From the NCBI RefSeq assembly GCF_042655385.1, contig NZ_JBHSMA010000002.1:496001-560000 (forward strand): a DNA stretch of 64,000 nt, given 5' to 3'. The translations under genes and the position numbers were made by a program. Below the pieces are notes generated by a model. That model did no database searches. It was not told the origin of the DNA and saw nothing but the letters and a program-made list of their open reading frames with translations. This DNA comes from Larkinella bovis (GTDB taxonomy: Bacteria; Bacteroidota; Bacteroidia; Cytophagales; Spirosomataceae). The first letter of the stretch is position 1, and each line of letters begins with the position of its first letter. Positions 7,506 to 16,745 of this stretch are shown here, in pieces.

Positions 7506-9887
7506 GTGAAAGTAACTTGTACCCTCGCAAACCTTGTTTGCGTGTTTGCTGCTATTGCATTGCACGCACAAGACCCGGTTACCCTTTCGGGGACTGTCCG
7601 GGAAATCGGAAACCGAAAACCGTTATCCGGTGTCCACGTTTATCTTCCAGCCCTTCAAACAGGGACCACCACCAACGAAGTCGGTTTTTATACCCTAACC
7701 GCTCCAGCCCGCTACCCGTTGAGCGTTGTTTTCTCGTACGTAGGCTATAAAACCATTACCCGCACCCTTTCGTCGGCGAATAAACAGACGATTGATATTT
7801 ACCTGAATCCGGGTCAGACGCTGACGGAAGTGTCTGTTAAAAACCAGCCTGTTCGTTCACTGGAAAGTGATCAGGCTCAACTCGGCCGCATCGGGCTGCC
7901 GATGGCGCAGCTCAATAAAATACCGGCTTTGTTGGGGGAGAAAGATGTGCTGAAAGTGATTCAGCTTCTGCCGGGCGTTCAGAAAGGCTCCGAAGGCAAT
8001 GCCGGGGTATACGTGCGCGGGGGTGGTCCGGATCAGAACCTGATTACAGTCGACGACGCGGTTGTCTACAATCCCAGTCACCTGCTCGGCTTTTTTTCCG
8101 TGTTTAACGGCGATGCGCTCAAGAATGTGGAGTTGACGAAAGGCGGTTTTCCGGCGCGGTTTGGCGGGCGGCTGTCGTCCGTGATTGAAATGGGTATGAA
8201 AGAGGGCGATAAAGAAAACCTTCACGGTACGGGCAGCATCGGTCTGATTGCCTCCCGGTTTACGCTCGAAGGCCCTTTGCAGAAAGGCAAGGCGTCGTTT
8301 CTGGTTTCGGCCCGTCAGTGTTACCTGGGCGTGTTAACGCAGTTGATCTCGCCGGGGCCCGAGTCGGGCATTCCGTCGCGCTCCGGTTTTTACGATTATA
8401 ACGCCAAACTTTCCTTCGACTTAGGACCTCGCGATCAGGTCTACCTGAGTGGTTACCTGGGGGCCGATCAGTTTCGAAGTCAGCGGGTTTTTGACGACCG
8501 AACCCTGGAGGCTGGTCTGGGCTGGGGCAACACAACCGGCACCCTGCGCTGGAGCCACCGGTTTTCAAAGCGGGTGTCGGCACATACGGCCCTGTTATTC
8601 AGTCAATACCGGATGGAGGTTTCCAATGAGGAAATCGCCACGGCGAACCAGGCCAACCTGGTCTTTCAACTCAGGTATCGTTCCAGCATTCGCGATTTTT
8701 CGCTGAAACACGACCTGGATCTGTACGCGGGTTCAACGCACCAGTTTCGTTTCGGTTTTCAGGTGACGCCCCACCGGTTTCGCCCCAGCGCCATCGTGTC
8801 GGCTGCCTCGGAAACCGGAAATCCGTCGCTTGTTTCCGATCAGACCATTCCAGTGATTGAATCCGGTGTGTATGCCGAAGATTTCTGGCAGCCTACCGAT
8901 CGCTGGCGGCTCAATGCCGGTTTGCGGGTGAGCCATTACTGGCACAAAAATGCCCAGTATGTCCGGCCGGAACCGCGTCTGTCCATTGCCTACAAGCTGC
9001 CCGCCAACTGGGCCATCAAGGGCGCGTATGCCCAGATGAATCAGTATGTTCACATGCTGTCGAGTTCGGGGGTTGGCCTGCCGACCGACCTTTGGGTGCC
9101 GACGACCGACCGGGTAAAACCGCAGCAGTCCGAGCAGGTTGCGATGGGATTGGCCAAAGATTTCAAATCGGGCGTAGCGCTGACGGTGGAAGGGTACCAT
9201 AAAACGATGCGGAATAACATCAGCTACCGGGAGGGGGCCAGTTTTCTACCCACCGGGCTGGTAACGGGCGAATCGGTTCGCTGGGAAGACAACCTAACGG
9301 CGGGCCGTGGCTGGTCGTACGGGGCCGAGGTGATGCTTCAGAAAAAGACCGGTCGGCTGACGGGTTGGATGGGGTATACGCTGTCGTGGACCCAGTGGCA
9401 GTTTGCCGATTTGAACGGGGGGCGCAGATTCTTTCCGCGTTACGACCGTCGGCATGACTTCTCGCTGGTGGGCGTCTACGAGTTGAGTCGACGTATAACG
9501 TTATCCGGTACCTGGGTGTACGGGACCGGGCAGGCCCTGACCATCCCACTGGCCCGCTATGCGACTGGCGGAAACAATCCGGATCATTCAAACCCGTCGG
9601 TGAGCCCGTTTACGGGAATCCGGAATGTGAAGGATTATGGCGAAAAGAACGGTTTCCGGGGCGAAGCGTATCACCGGATGGATCTTAGCCTGCAATTTCA
9701 TACCCGTCGGAAAATGCGGGGAAGCGTCTGGGAGTTAAGCGTTTATAATGCCTATAACCGGCGGAACCCCTTTTATTATTCCATGGAAGGAAAGGTAGAA
9801 ATCGACAACAAACCATCGAAAACGGTTTTGTATCGTTATTCGCTTTTCCCGGTTGTTCCGACCGTCAGTTACACCTTTACGTTTTGA
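7506..9887 (+). CDS. TonB-dependent outer membrane receptor with carboxypeptidase-like domain
   Basis: The 793-residue protein begins with GTG and a signal peptide ending at LHAQ. It then has a carboxypeptidase-regulatory-like domain (about residues 25-110, LSGTVREIGNRKPLSGVHVYL to YVGYKT) and a plug domain (KDVLKVIQLLPGVQKGSEGNAGVYVRGG, about 145-230). The rest is a 22-strand barrel ending in aromatic VSYTFTF. It imports an unknown ligand using TonB energy. The DUF4249 lipoprotein gene follows 65 bp later, and this pairing is common in Bacteroidota. No STN signalling domain is present. Confidence 0.92.
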   Translation: MKVTCTLANLVCVFAAIALHAQDPVTLSGTVREIGNRKPLSGVHVYLPALQTGTTTNEVGFYTLTAPARYPLSVVFSYVGYKTITRTLSSANKQTIDIYLNPGQTLTEVSVKNQPVRSLESDQAQLGRIGLPMAQLNKIPALLGEKDVLKVIQLLPGVQKGSEGNAGVYVRGGGPDQNLITVDDAVVYNPSHLLGFFSVFNGDALKNVELTKGGFPARFGGRLSSVIEMGMKEGDKENLHGTGSIGLIASRFTLEGPLQKGKASFLVSARQCYLGVLTQLISPGPESGIPSRSGFYDYNAKLSFDLGPRDQVYLSGYLGADQFRSQRVFDDRTLEAGLGWGNTTGTLRWSHRFSKRVSAHTALLFSQYRMEVSNEEIATANQANLVFQLRYRSSIRDFSLKHDLDLYAGSTHQFRFGFQVTPHRFRPSAIVSAASETGNPSLVSDQTIPVIESGVYAEDFWQPTDRWRLNAGLRVSHYWHKNAQYVRPEPRLSIAYKLPANWAIKGAYAQMNQYVHMLSSSGVGLPTDLWVPTTDRVKPQQSEQVAMGLAKDFKSGVALTVEGYHKTMRNNISYREGASFLPTGLVTGESVRWEDNLTAGRGWSYGAEVMLQKKTGRLTGWMGYTLSWTQWQFADLNGGRRFFPRYDRRHDFSLVGVYELSRRITLSGTWVYGTGQALTIPLARYATGGNNPDHSNPSVSPFTGIRNVKDYGEKNGFRGEAYHRMDLSLQFHTRRKMRGSVWELSVYNAYNRRNPFYYSMEGKVEIDNKPSKTVLYRYSLFPVVPTVSYTFTF

Positions 9888-9952
9888 GTGCCCCGCAGTT
9901 CCGACTGTAGAGTTTAGTGCAATTTCTCTGTCTTACTTTTAAAAATACACGT

Positions 9953-10888
9953 ATGAAACGGATTTACACGGTATTTCTGTTGCTGGGCCTATTGGTCACA
10001 GGTTGCGAAAACATGCGCCAGGAAATAGAACCTGCCGGGCTCGACCACGTTGCGAAGAAGTTGGTTATTATCGGTTTTATTTCTCCTCAGGACACCATCA
10101 TTGCGATAAAAGTTACTGCTACACGACCCGTCATGGACGAAAATTATGCGACCAACTACGGTACGGTTAAAAATGCCAAAGTCATCCTGGCTACCGGAAA
10201 CCGGTCGGTTCAGTTGACTTACAATGGTAAATTCGATTATTACCAGGCCGATCCGAAGAAATTTCCACTCCGGGTGGGCGAGTCATATCAGGTGACGGCT
10301 CAAACCCCGGAGGGATTGAAGGCTGCGGGCTCCTGTACAATTCCGCAACCGGCCCGTTTGCAGCACATGCGGCTTGATTCGGTCGAGGATGCAAACCGGC
10401 AGAAAAAATACTTTGTCCGGTATTACTGGGAGGATACGCCCCAGTCATCGGACTATTATCAGACAAGTGGTTTGTTCACGTATGCGAAACCCTGCCCGAG
10501 TTGTAAGGGCGATGCCGGATCAAAACCAAAGCCAGAAACCACGCCGGTCGTGTTTGAGCCGCTCGGACAGACCGGTACACTGATGACCGACAAGGCCCGG
10601 GACGGCAAGGTGCTGGAGTCGTGTCGGGGCTTTCTGAACCAGGGGGCAATTACTCAGAGTTTGTCTGATAAATATTCATTTTCCAGCACATATGACCGAG
10701 CCCTGGTCAAAGGCACCTTGTTGCACGTCGATGAAGCCTATTACCACTACCACCAGGCACTCGAGTTACAGAAGAAGTCGGATGGTAACCCCTTCGCCGA
10801 GCCGGTTTTACTGCCCAATACGATCGAAGGAGGACTGGGCTGTTTCGCCGGCTACTACCAATCATCCTTAACGGTAACCTTTAGATAA
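9953..10888 (+). CDS. DUF4249 family lipoprotein
   Basis: The 311-residue protein has a lipoprotein signal peptide (MKRIYTVFLLLGLLVTGC). It then follows the DUF4249 pattern: KLVIIGFISPQDTIIAIKVTATRPV, an AKVIL-TG beta-sandwich start and a C-terminal ALELQKKSDGNPFAEPVLLPNTIEGGLGCFAGY stretch. Members are encoded next to TonB receptors and probably form the surface-exposed partner of the receptor, in a SusD-like role. That role is inferred from context. I chose the ATG at 9953 because the signal peptide starts there; an upstream in-frame ATG at 9917 would bury it. Confidence 0.9.
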   Translation: MKRIYTVFLLLGLLVTGCENMRQEIEPAGLDHVAKKLVIIGFISPQDTIIAIKVTATRPVMDENYATNYGTVKNAKVILATGNRSVQLTYNGKFDYYQADPKKFPLRVGESYQVTAQTPEGLKAAGSCTIPQPARLQHMRLDSVEDANRQKKYFVRYYWEDTPQSSDYYQTSGLFTYAKPCPSCKGDAGSKPKPETTPVVFEPLGQTGTLMTDKARDGKVLESCRGFLNQGAITQSLSDKYSFSSTYDRALVKGTLLHVDEAYYHYHQALELQKKSDGNPFAEPVLLPNTIEGGLGCFAGYYQSSLTVTFR

Positions 10889-10990
10889 CTATTTATAGAT
10901 ATTGTTAAAAATTAATCAGATTTTTATGCGTACAAATACTCAATATTTCTTTAATATTGCGTATGGTATTTTTAGACACCTTTTCACTCC

Positions 10991-11314
10991 ATGAAAGACT
11001 TCATTGCGGTCCATTACGACGGCACCAGTACTACTCTCACGTACACGGATACGGAAGAAGATGCCCGGGCTTACCTGGCGGCTTTGATTACGACCAACCA
11101 GGTTGGCAAGGAAGATACCCTGTCGATCGTACGAGTATATGATGATTCTCTGATTTATTTTAAACGTAGAAACAATACGATCAAAAGCGTTCTGGGGAAA
11201 AGCCGCCAGGCGTCGATCGGGCAAACCGATTTTGGGCTCGATTCATTTCGGGATATTCTGACCAAACTGTATAAAAAATTGGCTAATCTCGGCTTTGTTT
11301 TCGGCGGCCGCTAA
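10991..11314 (+). CDS. Small hypothetical protein, 107 residues
   Basis: No domain is recognised. The protein starts with a strand-rich segment (MKDFIAVHYDGTSTTLTYTDTEEDARAYLAAL shows a beta hairpin then a helix) and has a basic middle (FKRRNNTIKSVLGKSRQ) and an amphipathic C-terminal helix. There is no signal peptide, so it is probably cytosolic. The upstream gap contains a 7-bp inverted repeat (CAATATT at 10941-10947 and AATATTG at 10953-10959) and a -7-like TATTTTTA near 10967. It may belong with the preceding receptor pair or stand alone. Confidence 0.6.
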   Translation: MKDFIAVHYDGTSTTLTYTDTEEDARAYLAALITTNQVGKEDTLSIVRVYDDSLIYFKRRNNTIKSVLGKSRQASIGQTDFGLDSFRDILTKLYKKLANLGFVFGGR

Positions 11315-11720
11315 AATTTTCTTCGGGTAAAGTCATTATTATTTTCAGTTCATTGCACGGGTATTTTCACAGCCTGAACGGCCCCCTCTGGCGGCCATCC
11401 TCCTTACCATTTTCGACTGGCGGCCCAAAACCGCTGGCCTGGCGATCCTTCCGGTATCAGCGCTTTTCACCTCTGTGAATGCGCATCAGCATTCCTTTGC
11501 GGTTGAATTCGACCGGAGCCGATCCATTCCTGTACCGACCAGCCTCGTTGGTCAGCCGACCGGCGGAAAAACCGGAGTAAAACCTTCATTTTCATTTGGT
11601 AGCGGCAGGCTTTACGAAACTATAGGTTTTCCTGTAGCCAAAATGTAGGTCTTTGCGGATTGAACGGGTACCCCGCAGCGCGGACCTTTGTCATGGCAAT
11701 TCAATCAAACTCAGGCTGTC
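11315..11720. other. Intergenic gap without recognisable features
   Basis: I see no gene, RNA or clear terminator here. The only promoter-like word is TAGGTTTT near 11625 (7 of 8 positions). The open frames crossing the gap are short and start with non-ATG codons. Confidence 0.4.
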
Positions 11721-13049
11721 ATGCTCGCTGCTTCGTCTCTACCCGCTTCTCAATCGGCTCGCCCGTCCGAACCCGATGCTAAAAATGACGGATTCTTTAC
11801 GATCCTCTATGATATTATCCGGAATCATCCGCTACTGTTCACGGCGTTTTTCATGATTCCATTTCTGGCACTGCTCATCTCGCTGGGGTTGAAGTGGTAC
11901 TATGTTTTTCACGATACCACGCATTACCTCTCTGATTTTCAAGTTGATCCGGTTTTGGGCACATGGACGGACCCGCAGGCGTATTTCAGCCCCGGACTCG
12001 ATAAATACATCCGGGAACTCGATATAGCCGGTTTGCTGGGCGGAATTGTCGGGATTTTTATCGGGCTGTATGTCACCGTGACAACCGAAAAAGCCAACCG
12101 CCTGAAAGAGAAGCTCAATCAGCAGGAAATGGACCACCTCAAGACTCAGACCAACCTGCTGGTGCAGGCGACCCAGTCGCTGAACACGCTGATGATCGAT
12201 GTGAGCGGTAAAGTGAACGAAAAAGTGCTGCTGATGGAAGGCCCGGACGAGGTGCTGAAGGGCATTGGCCGGGTGGTCGAATCGGCGCAGTCGCAGGGGA
12301 ATGATCTGCTCGTTCTGTCCAATACGGCCCGGGTCGAAGGCATTGCACCGTTCCGGATGGACTATGTGGCCAAGCACGCTGATCTGAAACCGCATGAACT
12401 GCGGAATGCGACCCAGTTCGATTACGCCCGCAAAGCTGAAGCCCTGCAACGCGATTGCACCGACGTGGAAAATAAACTGAAAGGGGCCGCGATTTACCTT
12501 CAGAACATGGGCAGCGACGCCCACGTCGAGTTCGTCACGCTGAACGACCAGAATGAAGGGGCCAATCACGCGTTTCTGAAATACCTCGGCAAAGTGATCA
12601 ACGAGCACGTTTCGGTCGAAACCTACCGCCCGGGCAGCAATGCCTTGCTGAGCCAGCTCGATGCCATTCCGCATCATAACCGGTTTCTGGTGCCGTCGTC
12701 GGCCGCCGAACCGGCCGATCCGAAAGCCCTGCTGGTGAATCAGTTGTATGCCGAACATAGTCAGGCCATCCGCGAGATGCAGGAACTCGGTATTCGCATT
12801 ACGAAAGCCAACAAAACGTTGCCGGTTCAATTGTTTATCAGTGCGCCCCGCGAAAACAAACCGGGTATTTACCGGGGCCTTTGCGTCTGTATTCTCGGGA
12901 GCGGTTCCAGTGCCAGCGGCCGGGCTACCAAACTGACGGCTTTCCTGACCGAAGACCCGCATATTGTCGCGTCGATGACCGAACTTTTCTATGATTATCA
13001 GACCGACGGAAAATTGAACACCCAGGAATTTATCCGCCAGATGATCTGA
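11721..13049 (+). CDS. Two-pass membrane protein with coiled coil, unknown function
   Basis: The 442-residue protein has one membrane helix at about residues 36-63 (HPLLFTAFFMIPFLALLISLGL), an external loop of about 40 residues and a second helix at about 101-120. A coiled coil follows (TEKANRLKEKLNQQEMDHLKTQTNLL). The large cytosolic domain ends in TAFLTEDPHIVASMTELFYDY. That tail reminds me of phospholipase-D-like regulatory domains, but no HxK motif is present, so the fold is only a guess. I chose the ATG at 11721; the frame extends to a TTG at 11688. The stop overlaps the ABC transporter start by one base, so the two are translationally coupled. Confidence 0.75.
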   Translation: MLAASSLPASQSARPSEPDAKNDGFFTILYDIIRNHPLLFTAFFMIPFLALLISLGLKWYYVFHDTTHYLSDFQVDPVLGTWTDPQAYFSPGLDKYIRELDIAGLLGGIVGIFIGLYVTVTTEKANRLKEKLNQQEMDHLKTQTNLLVQATQSLNTLMIDVSGKVNEKVLLMEGPDEVLKGIGRVVESAQSQGNDLLVLSNTARVEGIAPFRMDYVAKHADLKPHELRNATQFDYARKAEALQRDCTDVENKLKGAAIYLQNMGSDAHVEFVTLNDQNEGANHAFLKYLGKVINEHVSVETYRPGSNALLSQLDAIPHHNRFLVPSSAAEPADPKALLVNQLYAEHSQAIREMQELGIRITKANKTLPVQLFISAPRENKPGIYRGLCVCILGSGSSASGRATKLTAFLTEDPHIVASMTELFYDYQTDGKLNTQEFIRQMI

Positions 13050-14830
13050 TGAATACGTTCCTGCTGATCCGAAAATTGTGGCCGTTTGTGCGGAGCTACC
13101 GGGGGAGTCTGGTACTGGCTCTCCTGCTGACCACCGTCGGGGCTTTGCTCGCCCAGGTAACGCCCCTGGTGATGGAATATACGGTCAATACCGTGCAGGG
13201 TTTGTTGAAAAAACCGATTGATAAACAGGAGGTAAGCTGGGTGGTGGGCACGCTGGTTGCTATCCTGCTGACAAAGGAATTGCTGAGCTTGCTGGTGCAG
13301 CTGGGCCAGAAATTCCTGAGCGACCGCATCCGGTTTCACATGGCGGCCGACCTCTACGATTACACCATTCGCCGGATTGTTTCTTACCATCTGTCGTTCT
13401 TTGCGCTGGACCAGAACCAGACCGGGAAGCTCGAAAAACGGATCGACAAGGGAATCGAAAGCCTGACGAAAACCGTCAAGAACCTATTCGTGGATATTGT
13501 GCCGATGCTGGCGAATGCGGTTTTTGCGCTGATTCTGATTTACAACAAAAACATCGGCGTGGGGGTGGTGGCTACCCTGGTGCTGCCGGTTTATTTCTAC
13601 ATCAGCCGGGAACAGACGCACCGGCAGAAGCAGATTCGCCGGAATATTCAGGAAATCCGGGAGAACAAGGCCAATGCGCTGTTCGGCCTGCTGGAGTCGA
13701 TTTTTGTCGTTAAATCATTCGTTCGGGAGGGATACGAACAAAACCGGCAGCACGACCTGAACCACCGGCTGGCCGAAAACGAAATCCGGCACCACCGCAC
13801 CAATTACCTCTTCGACGGCCTGAAAAGCGTGGCCGAACAACTGGGCATCGTCCTGGTGTTTGTCGTTACGATTTATTTCGTGCTGAACCGTCAGATGACC
13901 GTCGGTGCCATTCTGCTGCACATCATGCTGTTCAATAATGTGTCGGCTCCGGTTCGGCATTTGCACCGGATTTATGACGAATACACCGAGGCCCTGGTAT
14001 ACGCCGAAGGCTTTTTCGATATGATCGAAAACAATACGTATCTGCTCCGGCGCGGTTCGCTGAAATCATCGGCCTGGGGCGGGTATTTTGAATTGCAGAA
14101 CGTGGATTTTGTGTACCCGAATGGCAAGCAGGCGCTCCGCAACGTCAGCCTCGAACTCCATCCGGGTAAGGTCACGGCGCTGGTCGGGTTGTCGGGGGCC
14201 GGAAAGAGTTCGGCGCTGAACCTGCTGGCCGGTTTTTACGATCCAACACGGGGTAACGTACTGCTCGACGGGCAACTGCTGGCCGACTACGACAGTGAGT
14301 TTGTGCGGGAGAACGTCGGGCTGGTATTGCAGAAAAACCACATTTTTGCCGGAACGGTGGAAGAGAATATCCGCTACGGCAAACTCGACGCGCCGTTTGA
14401 AGAGGTGGTTGAAGCGGCCCGGCGGGCCAGTTTGCACGATCAGGTGATGCAGTTGCCCAACGGCTACCAGACCGAAGCCCGGGCGTTGTCGGGCGGACAG
14501 CAGCAGCGGATTGCCATTGCGCGGCTGTTTCTGAAAAATCCGCCGGTTTTGCTCCTCGACGAACCCACCGCCAGCCTTGACGCCATTACGACCGAGCAGA
14601 TCAAGGACAGCCTGGATGCCATCAAGAAAAACCGGACGGTTTTGATTATTTCGCACAACATCAGCCAGATCATGGATGCCGACCACATTTACGTGATGCA
14701 GGAGGGGGAAATCATCGGACAGGGAACCCACGAGTCGTTGTACCGCGAAGGCGGTTTGTACCGCGACATCATCGATTCCAACGCCCGTTCGATGAACCTG
14801 ACCCGCCTGGCGGCTACGGTTTTGGGATAA
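13049..14830 (+). CDS. ABC exporter, fused membrane and ATPase domains
   Basis: The 593-residue half-transporter has a six-helix type I exporter domain (residues 1-310) and a nucleotide-binding domain. Walker A is at 380-387 (GLSGAGKS), the Q-loop at VLQKN near 426-430, the signature LSGGQ at 480-484, Walker B at about 499-506 (PVLLLDEP) and the switch His in IISHNISQ. All catalytic motifs are intact, so it should be an active homodimer. Genes of this type export lipids, peptides or drugs. The start overlaps the preceding membrane-protein gene by one base, and a Ser/Thr kinase follows 18 bp later, suggesting a shared process. Confidence 0.93.
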   Translation: MNTFLLIRKLWPFVRSYRGSLVLALLLTTVGALLAQVTPLVMEYTVNTVQGLLKKPIDKQEVSWVVGTLVAILLTKELLSLLVQLGQKFLSDRIRFHMAADLYDYTIRRIVSYHLSFFALDQNQTGKLEKRIDKGIESLTKTVKNLFVDIVPMLANAVFALILIYNKNIGVGVVATLVLPVYFYISREQTHRQKQIRRNIQEIRENKANALFGLLESIFVVKSFVREGYEQNRQHDLNHRLAENEIRHHRTNYLFDGLKSVAEQLGIVLVFVVTIYFVLNRQMTVGAILLHIMLFNNVSAPVRHLHRIYDEYTEALVYAEGFFDMIENNTYLLRRGSLKSSAWGGYFELQNVDFVYPNGKQALRNVSLELHPGKVTALVGLSGAGKSSALNLLAGFYDPTRGNVLLDGQLLADYDSEFVRENVGLVLQKNHIFAGTVEENIRYGKLDAPFEEVVEAARRASLHDQVMQLPNGYQTEARALSGGQQQRIAIARLFLKNPPVLLLDEPTASLDAITTEQIKDSLDAIKKNRTVLIISHNISQIMDADHIYVMQEGEIIGQGTHESLYREGGLYRDIIDSNARSMNLTRLAATVLG

Positions 14831-14848
14831 AACGAAGCAACAACAACC

Positions 14849-15694
14849 ATGAACCAGTCGATACGCGGTTATACGCTGACCCAGTGGGTAGGAGCGGGCG
14901 GAATGGGAGAGGTCTACCAGGCTTTTCATGCGGACACCCAACGAACCGTCGCCATCAAACTGTTGAGCCGGGTCGAACAGGCCGAGCGGTTTCGGAACGA
15001 AGCCAGCGTGCAGGCATCGCTGCGGCATCCGCACATTGCGCTGGTCTACGAGTTTTTTGTGGAAAAAGGACTGTGGTGTCTGGTCCTGGAGTACATCGAA
15101 GGCCCGACCATCGAACAGTTTATTCAGAAAAATGGCCCACTGACCGAAGAATCGGCCTGGAAAGTGCTGGGGCAGATTGCGTCGGCGCTGGAATACCTGC
15201 ACAGCCGTGGCATCGTTCACCGGGATCTGAAAGCGGGGAATATCAAAATAGCCCGGCATGGCAAAGCCAAACTGCTGGATTTTGGCCTGGCCCGGTTTGC
15301 GAATTCGCCGAAACTGACGCACCAGGGGTACCTGATCGGAACGGCCTCGTCGATGGCGCCGGAGCAGTTTTCGGGCCAGAGCAGTCCAGCTTCCGATTGC
15401 TGGGCGCTGGGCGTTCTTTTGTACGAAATGCTGACCGGCCAGTCGCCGTTCGGCGGGAGCACCCACAGCGAAATCAGCCGCCGAATACAGAGAGGGGACT
15501 ATCTGGCCCCCCGCAAGCTGAATCCGAATCTATCAAAAGCCAGTGAGCGGCTGATCGACAAACTGCTGACGGTTTCCCCCGAACGCCGGTTGACCGCCAA
15601 ACAGGTGATGGAAGCGCTGCGGCACCCGGCTTTGCTGGAAGCCACCGACTGGCTGGGGCCGGTGCTGAAGTGGTGGGACCGTGTGAAACCTTGA
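14849..15694 (+). CDS. Soluble eukaryotic-like Ser/Thr protein kinase
   Basis: The 281-residue protein is a bare Hanks-type kinase domain. It has a glycine loop GAGGMGEV at 15-22, ATP-binding Lys37 in VAIK, catalytic HRDLKAGN at 124-131, DFG at 144-146, and the GTASSMAPEQ activation segment end. All catalytic residues are present. It has no membrane helix and no PASTA or other sensor domain, so localisation and input probably depend on partners. It lies 18 bp after the ABC exporter gene and its substrates may be the exporter or the upstream membrane protein, which is inference. Confidence 0.94.
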   Translation: MNQSIRGYTLTQWVGAGGMGEVYQAFHADTQRTVAIKLLSRVEQAERFRNEASVQASLRHPHIALVYEFFVEKGLWCLVLEYIEGPTIEQFIQKNGPLTEESAWKVLGQIASALEYLHSRGIVHRDLKAGNIKIARHGKAKLLDFGLARFANSPKLTHQGYLIGTASSMAPEQFSGQSSPASDCWALGVLLYEMLTGQSPFGGSTHSEISRRIQRGDYLAPRKLNPNLSKASERLIDKLLTVSPERRLTAKQVMEALRHPALLEATDWLGPVLKWWDRVKP

Positions 15695-15721
15695 AGGAAT
15701 AGCGGAAAAACCGTAGTTTTA
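15691..15721 (+). promoter_or_regulatory. Possible internal promoter before the phosphodiesterase
   Basis: TTG at 15691-15693 and TAGTTTTA at 15714-15721 are separated by 20 bp, close to the Bacteroidota TTG-N19-TAnnTTTG layout, with one mismatch in the -7 element. It would let the phosphodiesterase be expressed apart from the kinase operon. Confidence 0.35.
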
Positions 15722-15741
15722 AGGGCGCAATCTCCCAACGT

Positions 15742-16704
15742 ATGTCAGCCCGGTTTTTCTTCTTTTGTATTTTTCTGCTCATTAGCCGGATTCCTGTTTC
15801 CGCTCAGAAAACGCCGGTATCGACATTTACGGTCGTACCGTTAGGCGTCAAAGGGGGAATTGACGAAAGCAATCTCTCGGCGTACCTGCTCGCTCCGGCG
15901 GGAACGACGAATTACATTTGCCTGGACGCGGGCACCCTACATGCCGGAATTGAAAAGGCGGTCCAAAACCGGGCGTTCACCGTTTCGTCGGAAACGGTGC
16001 TGAAGGAGTATATCAAAGCCTACCTGATCAGCCACCCTCACCTGGATCATCTGGCGGGTTTGATCATCAATTCGACGGATGATGCCAAAAAGCCGGTTTA
16101 TGGCTCCGCCGGCTGCCTGGAGGTTCTCAAAAAACATTATTTCAACTGGCAAAGCTGGCCCAACATGGGCAGCGAGGGCGATCAGCCTGCGCTGAGTAAA
16201 TACCGCTATACGGTTTTGGCCCCGGCCGCCGAGACCGTCATCGAATCGACCGAAATGAGCGTTCGGCTGTTTCCGCTGAGTCACGGCATGTCGTACCAGA
16301 GCGCGGCTTTCCTGATCAAAAGTGGCGGCAGTTACGTCCTGTACCTGGGCGACACGGGGCCGGATCTGATCGAAAAATCCCAAAACCTGACCAAACTCTG
16401 GCAGGCCATCCAGCCACTGGTGCAGTCAAAAGCGCTCAAGGCCATTTTTATGGAAGTGTCGTATCCCAATGAGCAGCCGGACAATCAGCTCTACGGCCAT
16501 CTGACGCCCAACTGGCTGATGCACGAACTCAGGGCGCTGGGGAAGCGGACCGGCCCGGAAGCGCTGAACGGTTTTCCGGTGGTCATCACGCACATGAAAC
16601 CGACCGGTACGAACGAAACCATCATAAAAAAACAGTTGCAGGAAGCGAACTCCGTCAACGTAACGTTAATTTTTCCGGAGCAGGGGAAACCTCTCCACTT
16701 TTAG
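15742..16704 (+). CDS. Class II 3',5'-cyclic nucleotide phosphodiesterase, exported
   Basis: The 320-residue protein has a signal peptide ending at VSAQ and a metallo-beta-lactamase-fold domain. The metal motif HPHLDH is at 98-103. Further features are PLSHGMSYQSAAFLI, the YLGDTG motif, IFMEVSYPNEQ with YGHLTP, and ITHMKPTG. This set is typical of class II cAMP/cGMP phosphodiesterases (yeast PDE1, bacterial cpdP). It would hydrolyse cyclic nucleotides to 5'-nucleotides in the periplasm. The nucleoside hydrolase gene follows 41 bp later, so the two exported enzymes may act in series with a phosphatase in nucleotide salvage. Confidence 0.88.
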   Translation: MSARFFFFCIFLLISRIPVSAQKTPVSTFTVVPLGVKGGIDESNLSAYLLAPAGTTNYICLDAGTLHAGIEKAVQNRAFTVSSETVLKEYIKAYLISHPHLDHLAGLIINSTDDAKKPVYGSAGCLEVLKKHYFNWQSWPNMGSEGDQPALSKYRYTVLAPAAETVIESTEMSVRLFPLSHGMSYQSAAFLIKSGGSYVLYLGDTGPDLIEKSQNLTKLWQAIQPLVQSKALKAIFMEVSYPNEQPDNQLYGHLTPNWLMHELRALGKRTGPEALNGFPVVITHMKPTGTNETIIKKQLQEANSVNVTLIFPEQGKPLHF

Positions 16705-16745
16705 GGTGGAAATCCGGGGGAGGCTCGATAAACAGATCCATTTCG

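Noticed and set aside
11832..12962. 376-codon minus-strand frame opposite the two-pass membrane protein
   Set aside because: His/Arg-rich, no domain, and the plus strand has clear membrane helices and translational coupling.
14066..15466. 466-codon open frame on the minus strand across the ABC exporter and kinase genes
   Set aside because: It is antisense to two genes with intact catalytic motifs, has Arg/Gly-rich composition and matches no family. It is a codon-bias shadow.
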